From assembly GCF_963678635.1 (NCBI RefSeq), contig NC_087069.1:50297892-50361891 (forward strand): 64,000 nt of DNA, read 5' to 3'. Shown one piece after another: positions 23,218 through 34,272 of the stretch. Under the pieces are notes generated by a model that saw nothing but the letters and a program-made list of their open reading frames with translations, was not told the origin of the DNA and did no database searches. Each line of letters starts with the position of its first letter. Positions within the stretch are counted from its first letter, which is position 1. The stretch is from Symsagittifera roscoffensis (lineage: Eukaryota; Xenacoelomorpha; Acoela; Convolutidae). Made by a program: the position numbers and the translations under genes.

Positions 23218-24472
23218 GTAATCTGTTTTCCTTGTCGATTGACATTTTTAAAACATTTTCTCAATTTAAACCAAAGCCAATTACTACTCATTATCGAGTC
23301 AGCCTGGTAGTGTTTTCTTTAAGTCTTGTCCGCATCATTAAGTATTGGTACTCGGTAAACTGATTCATGATTCAGCTTGAATTAAAAGTAATTTGACAAA
23401 TCAAAATCGAAATCACTTTTTTCAAAACCAACTAACTAATCTTATTTCAAGTTTCGATGCAAACTCATTTCTTCTTCATTCGTTAATCCGCGAGGAAATG
23501 TTCATGCATTTTAAAAGCAGTCAACTTTTTTCGTTATTTTTACTTCATTTTCTTAAATTATCCCTCTATATTGATTTCATAACAACTTTATTAAACAACG
23601 TCACAGATCAAGTTTAATACTTTTGTTTAACTACCATAACTTTCAGAAAAACATAGTTTTTTCTCAGTCGAATCATTTGCTCTGTAAAGTTAATAATAGT
23701 TAAAGTTATGTTTCTTGTGTTTCAATTCAGATCACATAATCCGTAACTGTCTGAAAGCAAAATTTATAACCATATAAGTGTTAAAGTTAATGTAAAAGCT
23801 ACACAATTCCTTGCTGCATAGGGCTGCCTTACTAGCTCTTCAAAGTTGACTGATAAGTCATCTTCTTAAAATTATTCGTCCGGGATAACACGTTGTAGAT
23901 TTCCCAATCATCCGTCGGGGTCAGCAGTGATATAGGGTCAGCGGCAATTACTTCTAAAAGCCAATAAGAAGAAAAAAAGTCAACGCTTTCGATCTTTCTG
24001 ATTCCGCTTGTACACATTCGTGCTTATCAGCTGGATTAGCAAATTGTACTGACTTCTTGCTAATATCGTTATTTTAAACCGTGAATGGGTTTAAAACGTC
24101 TTTTATTTACGGCCAGTTTATTTCAAAGTAAAGGTTTGAATGGTACCAAGGATACAGGAATGATCAAAAGTCTCCGATTGCCGTTCGCTTACTGTTGATC
24201 AAGTAAAACAAAAATAGGGGTACGGCATTGAATCGAATGGCTTATATTCATTCGGAGACAGACAAAGGAGCTTCGTAATGGCTCAAGCCCTCAATCATAC
24301 ACAATAACTATCACAATTTAGTTGAAATATGTGACTTACCGACTACATTGTTTTATTTTACTTACTCTTTGCTGGTACCACTGATGTCGGTCGGAAATCG
24401 CTTTAATGAAGACAACAACCTGAAGATAACTTTTTCGAATTCATTTTACGAGGAGTAACGAAATGACATTTA

Positions 24473-25130
24473 ATGAAAGTTGAGCCTCATGGCATAAAGC
24501 GCCATACTGATTGTAAATGGTACCCCTTTGACCATCTGTGCTCAACCAGGGAAGGTCATGCGTGCCTCCTTTTCCAAAATTCCCCGTTAAAGATTTCGTT
24601 TTTGACTCGTCCAGATATCCTTCAGAATCTCATGCATAAGTTACTGCACTTTCAGCAGCAAGATTTTGCAAAATCTGCCGATGTTGAAGCATGTTTTGTA
24701 AGTCGCACGAGGTTTTTTCTTCAGCAAAAAGCAACAGTTAACCAGGTCTTGTATTCAGAAGTGGCTTCCTTATGAACGCAGAACTTTTACATAGCTGACT
24801 ATCTCGACTCAATGAGAGCTCGGAAAAAGCACTAAAGCTGAATCCCGACTTGATAACTTCACTGAAATTAGACAATTTTATCTAGGTTCAAAATCGTGAT
24901 CCCGAGCTAGATGGAACACTAAAACCTGCAGCAGACGCAGCTGGCGAGCATGAAGAAATATCACACAGTCACGCTATGTTATGCCACGTATTAAGCTTGA
25001 AATGGTGCCTTTTGAAAGACTCATTGGTTGTGAGTCGCAGTGTTAATCGTAAGCTCAAGTATGCTGTTACGCAACGTTCATTTTGTCAACAAAATTTGGT
25101 GTTTAAATCTCTAGTAGCTGGTGAACAAAT
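24473..25130 (+). pseudogene. BEL/Pao-like reverse transcriptase fragment
   Basis: Within the intron, the frame at 24,473-24,775 contains TRPDILQNLMHKLLHF followed by AKSADVEACF. In Pao-class RTs this corresponds to the GPxLxxxLxxVLLRFR helix followed by the first catalytic strand ADIEKAF, with the catalytic Asp kept. After frameshifts, a stretch near 24,990-25,090 (LSLKWCLLKDSL, then VTQRSFC) resembles the VLGLxW and TKRxxL blocks downstream in the same enzymes. Multiple stops separate the pieces. It is clearly dead, and class assignment is by motif shape only. Confidence 0.45.
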
Positions 25131-26591
25131 TTCCTGGAGAACTTAAGACAAGATAAATTCGTAGGTAGTACCCTTGCTCCTGAAAAAATGTTGATCGTTT
25201 GGAGCGCATTTAGTTCTTTCCACCGTTTACAATGCAATTTCTCGTACTGGCTGAAGGTAAAACCCATTTACGAACAGTTTCGTAACGATGCGGCATTAAC
25301 GAATCCATATAAACATGAAACTTTGAAAATTTGTTTGGATTTTGCAAATGGGATCAAAACCAAAAAAATTTAAATTGTTGGCATCAATCAGGAAAATTAG
25401 GTCAATTAGATGGACTGCGAGCCACTTTTCGTGGGTCCAAATAACCTTCTTCTTCGTTCTATCGGTCAATTAAGCCGCTTGTTTAGAATTTGACGCTAAA
25501 CTTCTTGTAATTGTGGATGTAGACATCCATCAATAGTGAGGTTTATCTGTCTGTTCCACCGCAAGTATAACGATCAGAGCAAAAATCATATACTTTCCGT
25601 GATTCACTTGCTTTTCACTGTCTCCAAAATTAATTCACTGCTCTGGATCATCGAAACATTTTTTACATTATACGAAAATCTGCCACCATGATCTTTCGTT
25701 AGAGACTCGGATCTCTTGGTTGAGCGTTTGAGGCTTAAGCAACCACCCGGTAATAATTGAGTTGTTAATTACTTGGGTCCATATCGTGGTACAATTTTAC
25801 GCAGCTCGGAAAAATACGGATTGTTTTTTTAACCAACTGCGCCGTTCATGTCGAAATCGTTCTTTCCCTAGATACCAGCTCTTGCATGATGGAATAGAGC
25901 AATTTATCGCGCGCCGCGGTACATCGTCTTTCTTCTAAAACTATGTCGAGGCCAGTCTTAATGGCGTTCGCTTGGTGTTTGCCAATCATGTTATTAACAC
26001 CTGTCTCCAAAAGGTTGATATAAATCGCTTGTGATTGTGATACAGAAAAAGATACAGAAGTGTTTTGAAGGACTGTGAACTGCATCTTTTGTCTTATGAT
26101 TTAGCTAGAACGGACAACTAGTGAGTTTCACTTTGAAGAAGCGAGTTTCAGATGGATGAAAAACGTTGAAATAAGCAAGTAGGAAAACAAAAAAAAAACA
26201 GATCTCAAAACACAACACGATGCATTCAGAAAACTATTTGGCCAGGCATCTGATCCCCTTCAAATTTATGATTAAACAAAAAAACAGCAGCTTAAAATGG
26301 CTAGCTCAAACCTATTCAGGTTATTTGAATAGCAATTGCTCAATCATCAGTGTGAACAAACATTTTTACATGACTGAAAAACCACAAAATGCAACCATAA
26401 ACACTTTCCCGGCTATTAATTCCCAGATTTTTAATACCAGCGTTGAGTGTTTTTCGTTGAAAGTTCATGAGGTTTTAAATTTATTCTACTAACGGAGAGT
26501 TATGAAGCTTTTGATTAACGAAGCCAATCATATACGCCTTTGAAAGCACAAATCCGATGATATACGTTACTAACAAACATTCAAAGTAACG

Positions 26592-27005
26592 ATGATTTGG
26601 AAGGAACGAAGTAAAAAATACTTTAAGTGTAAAAAAAGCAGATGTGATGGTTGTTTTAAAACATGCATAAAAGAGTCCGACTTCGGTGCTAGAACCGGAG
26701 CAACTTCCAATACATTGCAAAAAGAAAAAGAAAAGACAATTACCTCGTTATCCTTTACAAATGTGAGTAGCAACAAGGTCATCAAGGTCAAAAGAACATT
26801 GAAACAAGAAGCGGCCTTTGTTTTCATTAGCGCAATTGTTGTGATATACTTATTAAATAGTTTCAGAGAAGTAATAATGACTTCTCGAATTGATAACACA
26901 AAAAGAACTCCGTCACTGAGATATCTCGAGGAAACACCCATTGCAAAACAAGATCACAAACGGAAATGCGCAGAGTTGAGACCAGTAGAAGAGAATCAGG
27001 GATAG
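26592..27005 (+). other. 137-codon open frame of unknown origin, inside the intron
   Basis: Starts with a Lys/Cys-rich segment (FKCKKSRCDGCFKTC) and contains a hydrophobic stretch near residues 73-89 (AFVFISAIVVIYLLNSF) that could span a membrane. The cysteine cluster is loosely similar to those before GIY-YIG ends of Penelope-like elements. It lies just upstream of the LINE relic, in the same orientation, and could be its 5' part. I do not recognise it. Confidence 0.25.
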
Positions 27006-27149
27006 TAGCACGTGATGAACAAAATTGAAGCACAAACCAAGTAGAGCGTAGATCAAGCTATTCAAAACCCATGTACATAGTTAGCAGCAGTTTAAATAGA
27101 GTGTTGCAAGGAACAATCCGAATTATTGTTGACGAAATTGCCATCACAT

Positions 27150-27786
27150 CGAAGACTGAAATTCTTACACAAATTGAGGACGAGCTTGAAAAGTTAAGAG
27201 CCGAAATATGCTGAAAACAAATTCAGAATTGGAACTCTTGGAAAACTACAATCTCCGACTCAACATTCGTATCGTGGGTTTGCGGAACAAATTGTGACAG
27301 ACAATACTGGGAAACGTGTATTTGAAAAAATTGACATATCGATTGAAAAAACTACTGGTTTATATAACAAAATAGGCGCCAACGTGGGAAAGTCTGACAT
27401 TAATTTTGCCCATCGTCTTCCGGTCAGAAATTAAAATCAAATCCGGTGCCCATTGTAAGTTTTACAAGAAAAGTGAATAAAAACGAGAATCATTTAAGAA
27501 AGAAACATCTGCGCACTGATGAGCGCCTCAGTAGAATTCAAATTTTTGAAGATATAAACAGTGTACGGGTACAATTCATTCCAATGGTGAAGAAAGATCC
27601 ACCAATCCGAGAAGAGGAGACAAGAGAAGGAACTACTTTTTTTGAGTGGAAAGAAGATGGTTATGCTCAAAAGACTACTGGTCTATACGATGGAGGAGCA
27701 GCTCTTAACTATTCAATGGATAATGTGAAATGCTGTTTAGTGGCAGGCACGGTGTTTTTTAACAAAAAAAGGCCTGAAGTGACCTA
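27150..27786 (+). pseudogene. LINE ORF1 relic (RRM-type)
   Basis: Across two frames there are segments NIRIVGLRNK, then GKSDINFAHRLPV, then IVSFTRKVNKNE and RLSRIQIFEDI. In L1/CR1-like ORF1 proteins this order is typical: an RRM starting with NLRIxGL, the AHRL block, a strand like PIIVxFxxR, and a C-terminal DxLT segment. Frameshifts occur near 27,290 and 27,435. It is directly followed by the start of a LINE endonuclease, confirming the reading. Non-functional. Confidence 0.6.
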
Positions 27787-27821
27787 AAAATTAAAGTAGC
27801 GCCTAAAAATTTTAGTAAACT

Positions 27822-28020
27822 TGATAATGCCGATACTTTTGATAATCTTTTGTGTAATGTTAGATCCCTAAAAAAGCCTAATGATGAAGTAGAAGCACTG
27901 ACTAACTGTCTCGATTCTCCTATATTAGTTTGTACTACTGAAACCTGGTTAAGTGATACTGATCTGATGATAAAGTATGTTCGTGGTAAAATAAACAATG
28001 ATTCTTATGGTAACAACAGG
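27822..28020 (+). pseudogene. LINE endonuclease (APE-type), N-terminal fragment
   Basis: An open stretch reads LLCNVRSLKKPNDEVEAL and then VCTTETWLSD, ending at TGA near 28,022. APE-type LINE endonucleases begin with a CNARSLxNK segment and carry the catalytic ETWL motif, so the match is strong, with the catalytic Glu kept. Sequence after the stop (RGSGRMV) still resembles the RGxGRxGGV block in a shifted frame. Reverse transcriptase is absent; the element is truncated about 300 bases before the GTPase exon. Confidence 0.7.
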
Positions 28021-28153
28021 CTTTGAAGAGGTAGCGGTAGAATGGTTCATTTCACCCTGAAACATCATTTGTTAAACATTTGGTTGCTAATCTACCGCGA
28101 GCAACGTCAATTATTGTAGAGCGTCATAAAATTCAACTCATTGTAGTAGTGGT

Positions 28154-28219
28154 ATATCTTTTACTAAAGAATTATAATTGTTATCAATATCTTTTACTAA
28201 AGAATTATAATTGTTATCA
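28154..28219. repeat. Perfect 33-base tandem duplication
   Basis: Two identical 33-base units lie head to tail (28,154-28,186 and 28,187-28,219), each beginning ATATCTTTTACTAAAG. The absence of any difference marks it as recent. It lies at the truncated end of the LINE fragment. Confidence 0.9.
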
Positions 28220-28464
28220 ATTTTTTTCACCAATGATGTTCACCAACTAGATAACGCGCCCCAAAATTTTGCTGAAAAACTAGAAAAAATTCCCAAGATT
28301 CTTTTTTTCCTACCATTCTCTTACCAATACACAAAAAAATTGAGTGAAATGACTAAATTCTTCAAACGTTTTCCTGTTTTTCTGTTTCGTTGGTCTTTAT
28401 TCACCTAATCACAGGTATGAGTTGTAATGTTTAAGAACACTAAATTGTTGAAATTGTGTTTTAG

Positions 28465-28913
28465 CCTCTACATCAAGACAACAGCTACCAGAGGAAACCG
28501 AAAGCCGAATCAAAGAAAACGTAAACTTCTACTCTGGAGAATCGGATGACATCAAAAATAACGAACTGAAAAAACTTCTTGTAGTGGGGAAAACAGGATC
28601 GGGCAAAAGTAGTTTGTGTAACGTACTGTCCGGCAACAATTACGACGCGGATTTATTTGAAGTTTCAGCTGAAAGTAAATCTTGTACCCAGAAAACAAAC
28701 TTCAGGAACGTGTTTTTCAACGCAGACAGAACGAAACCTATTAGCGTCATAGATACGATTGGATTTGATGATCCGAATAATGATACTGATGCTAAAATCA
28801 TTTCTGATCTCGTTGTCAAGCTCAAAAATTACTGCGATTATGTGAATTTATTTCTCATCGCTGTTAATGGGCAAGATCCAAGACTTGATAGTTCTTTGAT
28901 TGGAATGCTTAAG
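28465..28913 (+). CDS. RING-AIG1 GTPase gene, exon 2: GTPase N-terminal half
   Basis: Begins after TTTTAG at 28,459-28,464. Residues 101-250 of the predicted protein. Contains the Walker A/G1 loop GKTGSGKS (142-149), a G2 threonine near 175-178 (SCTQKT), the G3 motif DTIG (197-200), and a conserved-box-like stretch LFLIAVNGQDPR as in AIG1/GIMAP GTPases. These proteins bind GTP and, in animals and plants, are linked with immune and membrane-associated functions; the role here is inferred only from family. The exon ends in phase 0 at GCTTAAG|GTAAAA. Confidence 0.85.
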
Positions 28914-29212
28914 GTAAAAAGTTTAACTGTTTATAGCAGTGTAGACTTTTGACGGTTTTTGTAACATGTTCCTACTGTGGGCGTATTTTTAGAAAAATCA
29001 ACGTCCAATTCTGGAAATATTAATACTGCTCAAGTTCTTAGGTCGGAAACAATCTCCATTCATTTTACGAGTTTGGTTTCTAAACTCAACAATTTCACTT
29101 TAATTTCACTTTTTTTATCATACAAAAAACTCACTTTTTTTCGTAAAAAAAAACTGTTCAAATATTTTGTTTTATAATTCTGCAAACTGTATTTAACAAT
29201 TTTTTTTCAAAG

Positions 29213-29622
29213 ATATTCGAGCAAATGTTTGGACTGAATTTCTGGGGACAAGCGGTCATTGTTTTTACTATGCTGCCCATGGATAATTACAACATCGGAA
29301 ACAGGAAGCGAATAAAAAAACAGTCTGACGCTCAACTAGCTCTAAAATATATTCAAGAGTTGGGAAATCATTTTCCAAAGGCAAAAGGACTGAAATATCT
29401 TATTTTGGACGCTTGCCGCAATCAAGAAAGCTCAGAGGATGTTCAAGCATTTGACATGGGAGTGCGCGATGTTTGGCAACTGCTGGAGAAAGCACCAAGG
29501 CTTCCTACTGAAAACGTTAAAAAGGTAGAAACCGAACATCGTAAACTGAAACGCGAGATCGAGCAGAAAGAAAAGCAAATGGAAGAAATGAAGAAACAGC
29601 AACAACTAGAAAACGAAAGAAT
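29213..29622 (+). CDS. RING-AIG1 GTPase gene, exon 3: GTPase C-terminal half
   Basis: Acceptor TTTTTTTCAAAG, exon starts in phase 0 (IFEQMFGLNFW), residues 251-386 plus two bases. The strand AVIVFTMLPMD corresponds to the region of the G4 motif (T/NKxD); the usual Asp is present but the pattern is weak, so nucleotide specificity is uncertain. Later part LILDACRNQ and helices up to LLEKAP complete the GTPase; from about residue 350 it becomes Lys/Glu/Gln-rich coiled coil. Ends at GAAAGAAT|GTAAGC, phase 2. Confidence 0.85.
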
Positions 29623-30285
29623 GTAAGCATAGTTATTGTACTGCACGCTGATTTTTTAGAAGGAGGGGCCAATATTTGAACTTAGCTTTGAATTGACTTT
29701 CGATGTATCAAAAAATGAAATTGATTTGCCAATTGCCAAATACATACATTATTTTGCCTGTTCTTTAAAAACGTTTTCATACTTTGGCAACTAGATGATA
29801 TAGAAGTTATTTTAATAAATTGCAGCTAAACTATAAAATATTAACATGACACTGAAACAATTTTACTCGAGTTGAACAGGTACAATTTTTCTTAATCTTC
29901 TTTAGTTCATAAAGTTGATGACTGAACATTTTTTTAAAAATCGTCTAAAACCAGCATGTTTTTCTTGTCAGTAAAACGGGGTTTGACTTTCAACGAAGCT
30001 GACAAGCAATGGTTTTTTTTGTATCCCAAGTTCAAATTGTGGAGCATCGAAAAACGAAAAGAGCCAAAACTTTTTCTATAAAGGGTGTTAAATTGTTCAA
30101 TTTGCATTATTTTTTTAATGCACGTAGTTATATTTGAGTTATGAGTAAATTGATATTGCCGTAAAATATCGATACTATACTATTTTATCAGGGGAAAAAG
30201 TTGCTTTCAAACACATTGTAGTTTTCTGCGCTGAAACTGAAATTTGGATTATTTGCCATCTGTTAATTCTTTGTTCGTGTTTAAG
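29623..30285 (+). other. Intron 3, nothing else seen
   Basis: AT-rich; donor GTAAGC at 29,623, acceptor TTTAAG ending at 30,285. Joining makes an ATG codon across the junction and keeps the frame open. No repeat or gene recognised. Confidence 0.75.
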
Positions 30286-30929
30286 GAAAGAAGAAATCAA
30301 AAAGATGCAAAACCAGTTCAACAAAGAAGTTGAGACAATAAAAGCAAAGCAAGATCAAGACCGAAAACAAATGGAAACAAAACATGCAAATGAACTAAAA
30401 AAGTTAGCAGCGGAAGGAGACAAAATTCGTTTAAATCTTGAGCAGAAACTATCTAAACTGGAAAATGACATGGCAAGGGAACTCGCCAAGAAGGAAGCAG
30501 AGCGCGAGAGCTTCCAAAAACAGTTTGATGAGCAGAACAAGAAAACGGAAAAATTACTTTCCGAGAAACTGGATAAAATCAACTTGCAGCAAGTTCAGCT
30601 ACAACTTAAATTGGAGAAGGAACAAGACAGCACAGAGTTATTGAGAAAAATGGAAGTTCTCAAAAAACAGCAAAAAGATTTGGAGGAAAAACATACGAGT
30701 CAAATAGCAGAACAACAAGATAAAATGAGCCAAAAAGAGAAAGAGATCGAAAAACAGAAACTGGAATTGAAACTGAAATATGAGAAGGAGCAGCAAGAAG
30801 AACGGAAAAAATGGGAGTCCAAAATTTCAGAAGCAGAGAAAAAATTGCAACAACAGCAAGCTCAGGCATCAGAAAATAAAATCAAGCAGCAAAAACTAGA
30901 TGATGAAAAACTAGATGACGTCAAAACAG
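30286..30929 (+). CDS. RING-AIG1 GTPase gene, exon 4: long coiled coil
   Basis: Codes for about 215 residues, almost entirely Lys, Glu, Gln, Asp and Leu in heptad-like spacing (for example KMQNQFNKEVETIKAKQ and ELKKLAAEGDKI), hence a continuous coiled coil, likely for dimerisation or partner binding. AIG1/GIMAP proteins of invertebrates often have such tails. The exon probably ends at 30,929 (ACAG|GTAGGA) with one leftover base; read-through would reach a stop at 31,019-31,021 after 30 non-coiled residues. The 3' end of the gene is therefore not fixed. Confidence 0.8.
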
Positions 30930-31133
30930 GTAGGAACGTGTTTTTATTAATTATTTTGCTCTCTTTATCTCATAATCATTTTTCAATACGAGGCCAAACT
31001 GCTCTGCGTTTTGTGGATTAAAAGCGAATTCGTCAACAAGGACGCCCCTTGGGCTTTTTTGTTTTTGTTTTCAATTTCGTTGATCGTTCCGACCAAAATT
31101 TGACATGTTTAAAGACTTGTCTCTGGAATGCAG

Positions 31134-31196
31134 GAACAGACAGACACAATCTTTTATTCCTATCCAGAGCACATTTCGCTCCTATCCAAACAAAAG
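31134..31196 (+). CDS. Candidate exon 5 of the RING-AIG1 GTPase gene
   Basis: A 63-base segment bounded by TGGAATGCAG and AAAAG|GTTAGT. It would continue the frame of exon 4 (one base plus GA gives Gly) for 21 codons without a stop and leave the same phase. No further exon could be placed beyond it. Moderate splice signals only, so it may be a chance match. Confidence 0.3.
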
Positions 31197-33123
31197 GTTA
31201 GTTTTCAAGGTTCACAAAAATTTTTGGACTGATGCGAGTATGTCGAGTCTTATAACTTGGCTTCGTCAAGTTATTGTGTTCCACTTCTGTACTTAGCATT
31301 TTTCATCTACACTTGTGCTGAAAAAATATTAACCTCGTCTTTAAATTTTTGAAACATATTCTGGTAAAATTTTTCTTGTGCAGTTGAAATCTATATAGAG
31401 TAATGCTTTTCAAAAGGTTTTTTGCAATTTTTTGTAATCCTCGAACTATTATTCACTTTGTAAAAAACACAGTCAATGTAACTTTTCTCTCAAAATAAAT
31501 CAAAACGATACTTTTTGCTCTTTCACGGCTTTTCTTTTGTGATAACTTCGTGATATAGTCTGCACAATTATCAGTTTTTTTCACCGGCTTCCTTCAAACT
31601 TTGAAAAATTCGAGGTATGCTTGTAAGCAAAGTCTAGCAACGTGACGATTTGTTGACGCCACGATTGACTCTTACAGATCATTAATCAATTGATCCCGTT
31701 AATCAACTATAAATTGGGCAAATTTTCATTATGGAGAAAACTATGAACAAGATCTCTAAGCTTGCCAGTTATCGCATTGACTGTCATTAACTGGTATACC
31801 AATCTCGACATTTTGTGACACTAAGTTCAGAGCTTAAAGTCTCGGAGAAGTCCTTCACTTCTCCTTTTGATAAACTGTAAAGGTTTTTCAAGCATTCATT
31901 GCATCATTTGGGGCTATAAAACGGATGCATTTTCGGCTAAGAGTCACTTGAGACATGCCTTCCAACGGGAGATTTTAATCCGCTTGATTATTTCGATCGT
32001 GATACTTAAAATCAATCAACGGGTCCAGCAGTTTTGTTGAAAACGATTGGATTTGTTCAATTTTTTTTGATTTTTGGTGAATTTTCATCAAACTGTTCTC
32101 AGTTTGTCTATGATGTGAAAACCAATATCAATTATGTTCACTTGGGTCCTGTTTCAGTTGAAATTGGCATTTAAAAGTTTGAATGTTACTTCTTACTCAA
32201 CTGATTATCCTTCTATTCCGTGAACACCAAAAAAACTGCTATAATTTGAGTTAACTGGGACTTGTGGAATTGTTGTTGAAATGGCAATGCCTTCGCTTAA
32301 CTCAATCACGAAAAAAAATCTAAAAGAATTTCCAAAAAATGGGGAACTTGAGGAGACACTCGAATCAAACCTTGAGGAGAAAATTAAGGAACAATTGTGA
32401 ACAATAAAATTTGGAACGAATCAAAAAGTGGAATTATCCGTTGTGGAAAGAAGAAAAGAGACCGACGAACATTAATTTAAGTATAAACCATAATTGAAAA
32501 CAAGTTTAAGAATCAGCGACTGAAAATTACCGTCAAAAAACTTCAAACTCCACAAATAAATAGATAAAAATACTTAAGCAGCACACGTCAGTAGGAAGCT
32601 TTCGCTAGTTATTTTCACGAACGAATTGAGTTAACTTGATGTCGTTCGAATAGGAAAAACAAAACATAAACTAATGTCGGGACATCATACGTAATCTACT
32701 GAAACTACTAGACGCGATCAGCTAACATTAAACAATTTCCAAAGTTGTCGAATTCAATACAAAAAAGAAAAGCATGTTCAAAATTAGCATTTGAAAAAAG
32801 CCAGGTACAACAAGGAACTGAATAAAACTAGACAAGAAAATTAAGAACTAGGGTTGAATAGCCATATCTCGAAAACTGTGTAGCATTCTCATCTTCCTCA
32901 AAAAACATCAAGTTGAGCATCAAAATTACGATGAGTTAAAAAATGAAAAAGGAAGGTTGAAACTTCTCACTGTAGATAAAAGCTTCGATGCTATAAAGCA
33001 AAATCATTTTCACGATGGATGAATCAATTGATAAAGTAGCATTCTTCCACTAGACAGACGGAAAAAAGGCTTGTGTGTGAACAAACAAAAACTGAAAGAC
33101 CAATCTCATAATTTCCCAAACTT
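31197..33123. other. Downstream of the GTPase gene; no gene supported
   Basis: Possibly 3' exons or 3' UTR of the GTPase gene, not resolvable by eye. A short open stretch at about 32,247-32,399 ends with a charged segment (NGELEETLESNLEEKIKEQL) that looks codon-like and could be an exon, but I can place no splice sites with confidence. Confidence 0.3.
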
Positions 33124-33410
33124 ACCCGCACTCCGTGAAAAGAGAAAATAATCTATTATAGTGTAAGTATAATTGTACTTTTATTGAATTTATAATTGAT
33201 TGTAAGCGCCAAATTTAGATGTTTAAGCGATTTATAATCCTTTATAAGGATAATGTTTTTCGTGACTTTATAAAAATTATAATGAGTTATAAATGTTTAT
33301 ATTTTTTTCCGAAAATCTCCTAAAATATCTTATAATCTCTAATAATCAATGATAATCTTTTAAAATAGGTTATAATCATTTTTCCGGTCAGAAAACTGTG
33401 ACAGTGAGGT
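33124..33410. mobile_element. Possible AT-rich MITE with TTATAATC subterminal repeats
   Basis: Starts CCCGCACTCCGTG and ends CTGTGACAGTGAGG; reversed, the right end reads CCTCACTGTCAC, a loose inverted match. The interior is dense in ATTATAA/TTATAATC motifs. Similar motif clusters occur at 54,500-54,640. Its left end resembles that of the 1 kb element (CCCGCACTG), so both may belong to one superfamily. No clean target duplication seen. Confidence 0.35.
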
Positions 33411-33621
33411 GTCATGTCACTCTTTGGTTCACCTGAACACGAACTTTCTCATGAAACAAAAGCTACATAGATATCCGTTCATATTAGTTGAAAGAATCAC
33501 GCGGTAGATGAAATATAAATCCTCTGTATATCTTGAAACTAAAGCAGTGTGCTAATATTTAGGTAATCAAAAAAACCTAACCTAAAATGTGCAACATGAA
33601 TCAACTATAATCAAGAAGAAA

Positions 33622-34223
33622 TGTAACATTTGCCCAAACACTACACGGTGACGGAGCGTAGAAAATTCACCTATTGACGACTGGCAGGAGTAAGTTACGT
33701 TAATTCTACTCGTTTCTTACCGTCTAGGACTAGCCAGTTAGTTTTCTAGTCTGTTTAGCGATAATTAAAAACTTACAATTTTTAGGCCATCAGTCTTACT
33801 ACAGTTACACGCAAAGATGAACACATAGCTGGGTCTCGGATCCCTAGACTACGTGATTACTATTAAAAACACGACCCGAAACCCAGTTTTTACTTTGCTT
33901 TTAGTGACAATTAAAAATTGAATCCACTAGGGATGGATTGACTTTTCCTTTTGTTGTTGTTTCAGATTGATTTATATAAATTCTGATAGAAAGATTGAGT
34001 GTTTTGGTTGTTGGTTAGATACCCTCCCTCGAGTGTTGTTTCAGTATTTAAGCACGTTAATGATAATTTTGCTGGTGACGGAGGCTAGAGTGGCAAGCTG
34101 ACATACGTGTTCCAGACTATCCAAGAGGCAACAGGACAACATCCACAACGACTGTTTTGTACCGTTAACACAATTTTAGTATCGTTCGTGTACTATTTCA
34201 TTAAAATTTAAGTGGTGGGGACA
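33622..34223 (+). repeat. Repeat X: candidate LTR (602 bp) followed by a PBS-like site
   Basis: Begins TGTAACATTTG and ends GGTGGGGACA, i.e. TG...CA. Four bases later comes TGGCGCGGTCCG (34,228-34,239), the position and shape of a tRNA primer-binding site. The left half is related to repeat Y (34,273 and 53,486). The right half, about 290 bases, recurs in inverted orientation at 52,787-53,050, also followed by a PBS-like 12-mer. No internal coding region follows on the plus strand, so this would be the stump of an element interrupted by Y. Confidence 0.5.
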
Positions 34224-34272
34224 AAATTGGCGCGGTCCGTGTATACCCTCCATCATTAAAATTCTCTCAAAT

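Larger units (their letters stand above)
23218..28464 (+). other. 5.2 kb intron filled with transposon relics
   Basis: GT at 23,218 and AG at 28,463-28,464; joining them restores a codon (G plus CC) and keeps the frame open through the GTPase exon. The intron contains a Pao-like reverse transcriptase fragment, a LINE fragment and several unassigned stretches. Small open frames at 23,393-23,617, 23,832-24,017, 25,188-25,373, 25,846-26,085 and 26,220-26,492 carry no recognisable domain. An extra exon inside this span cannot be excluded. Confidence 0.6.
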
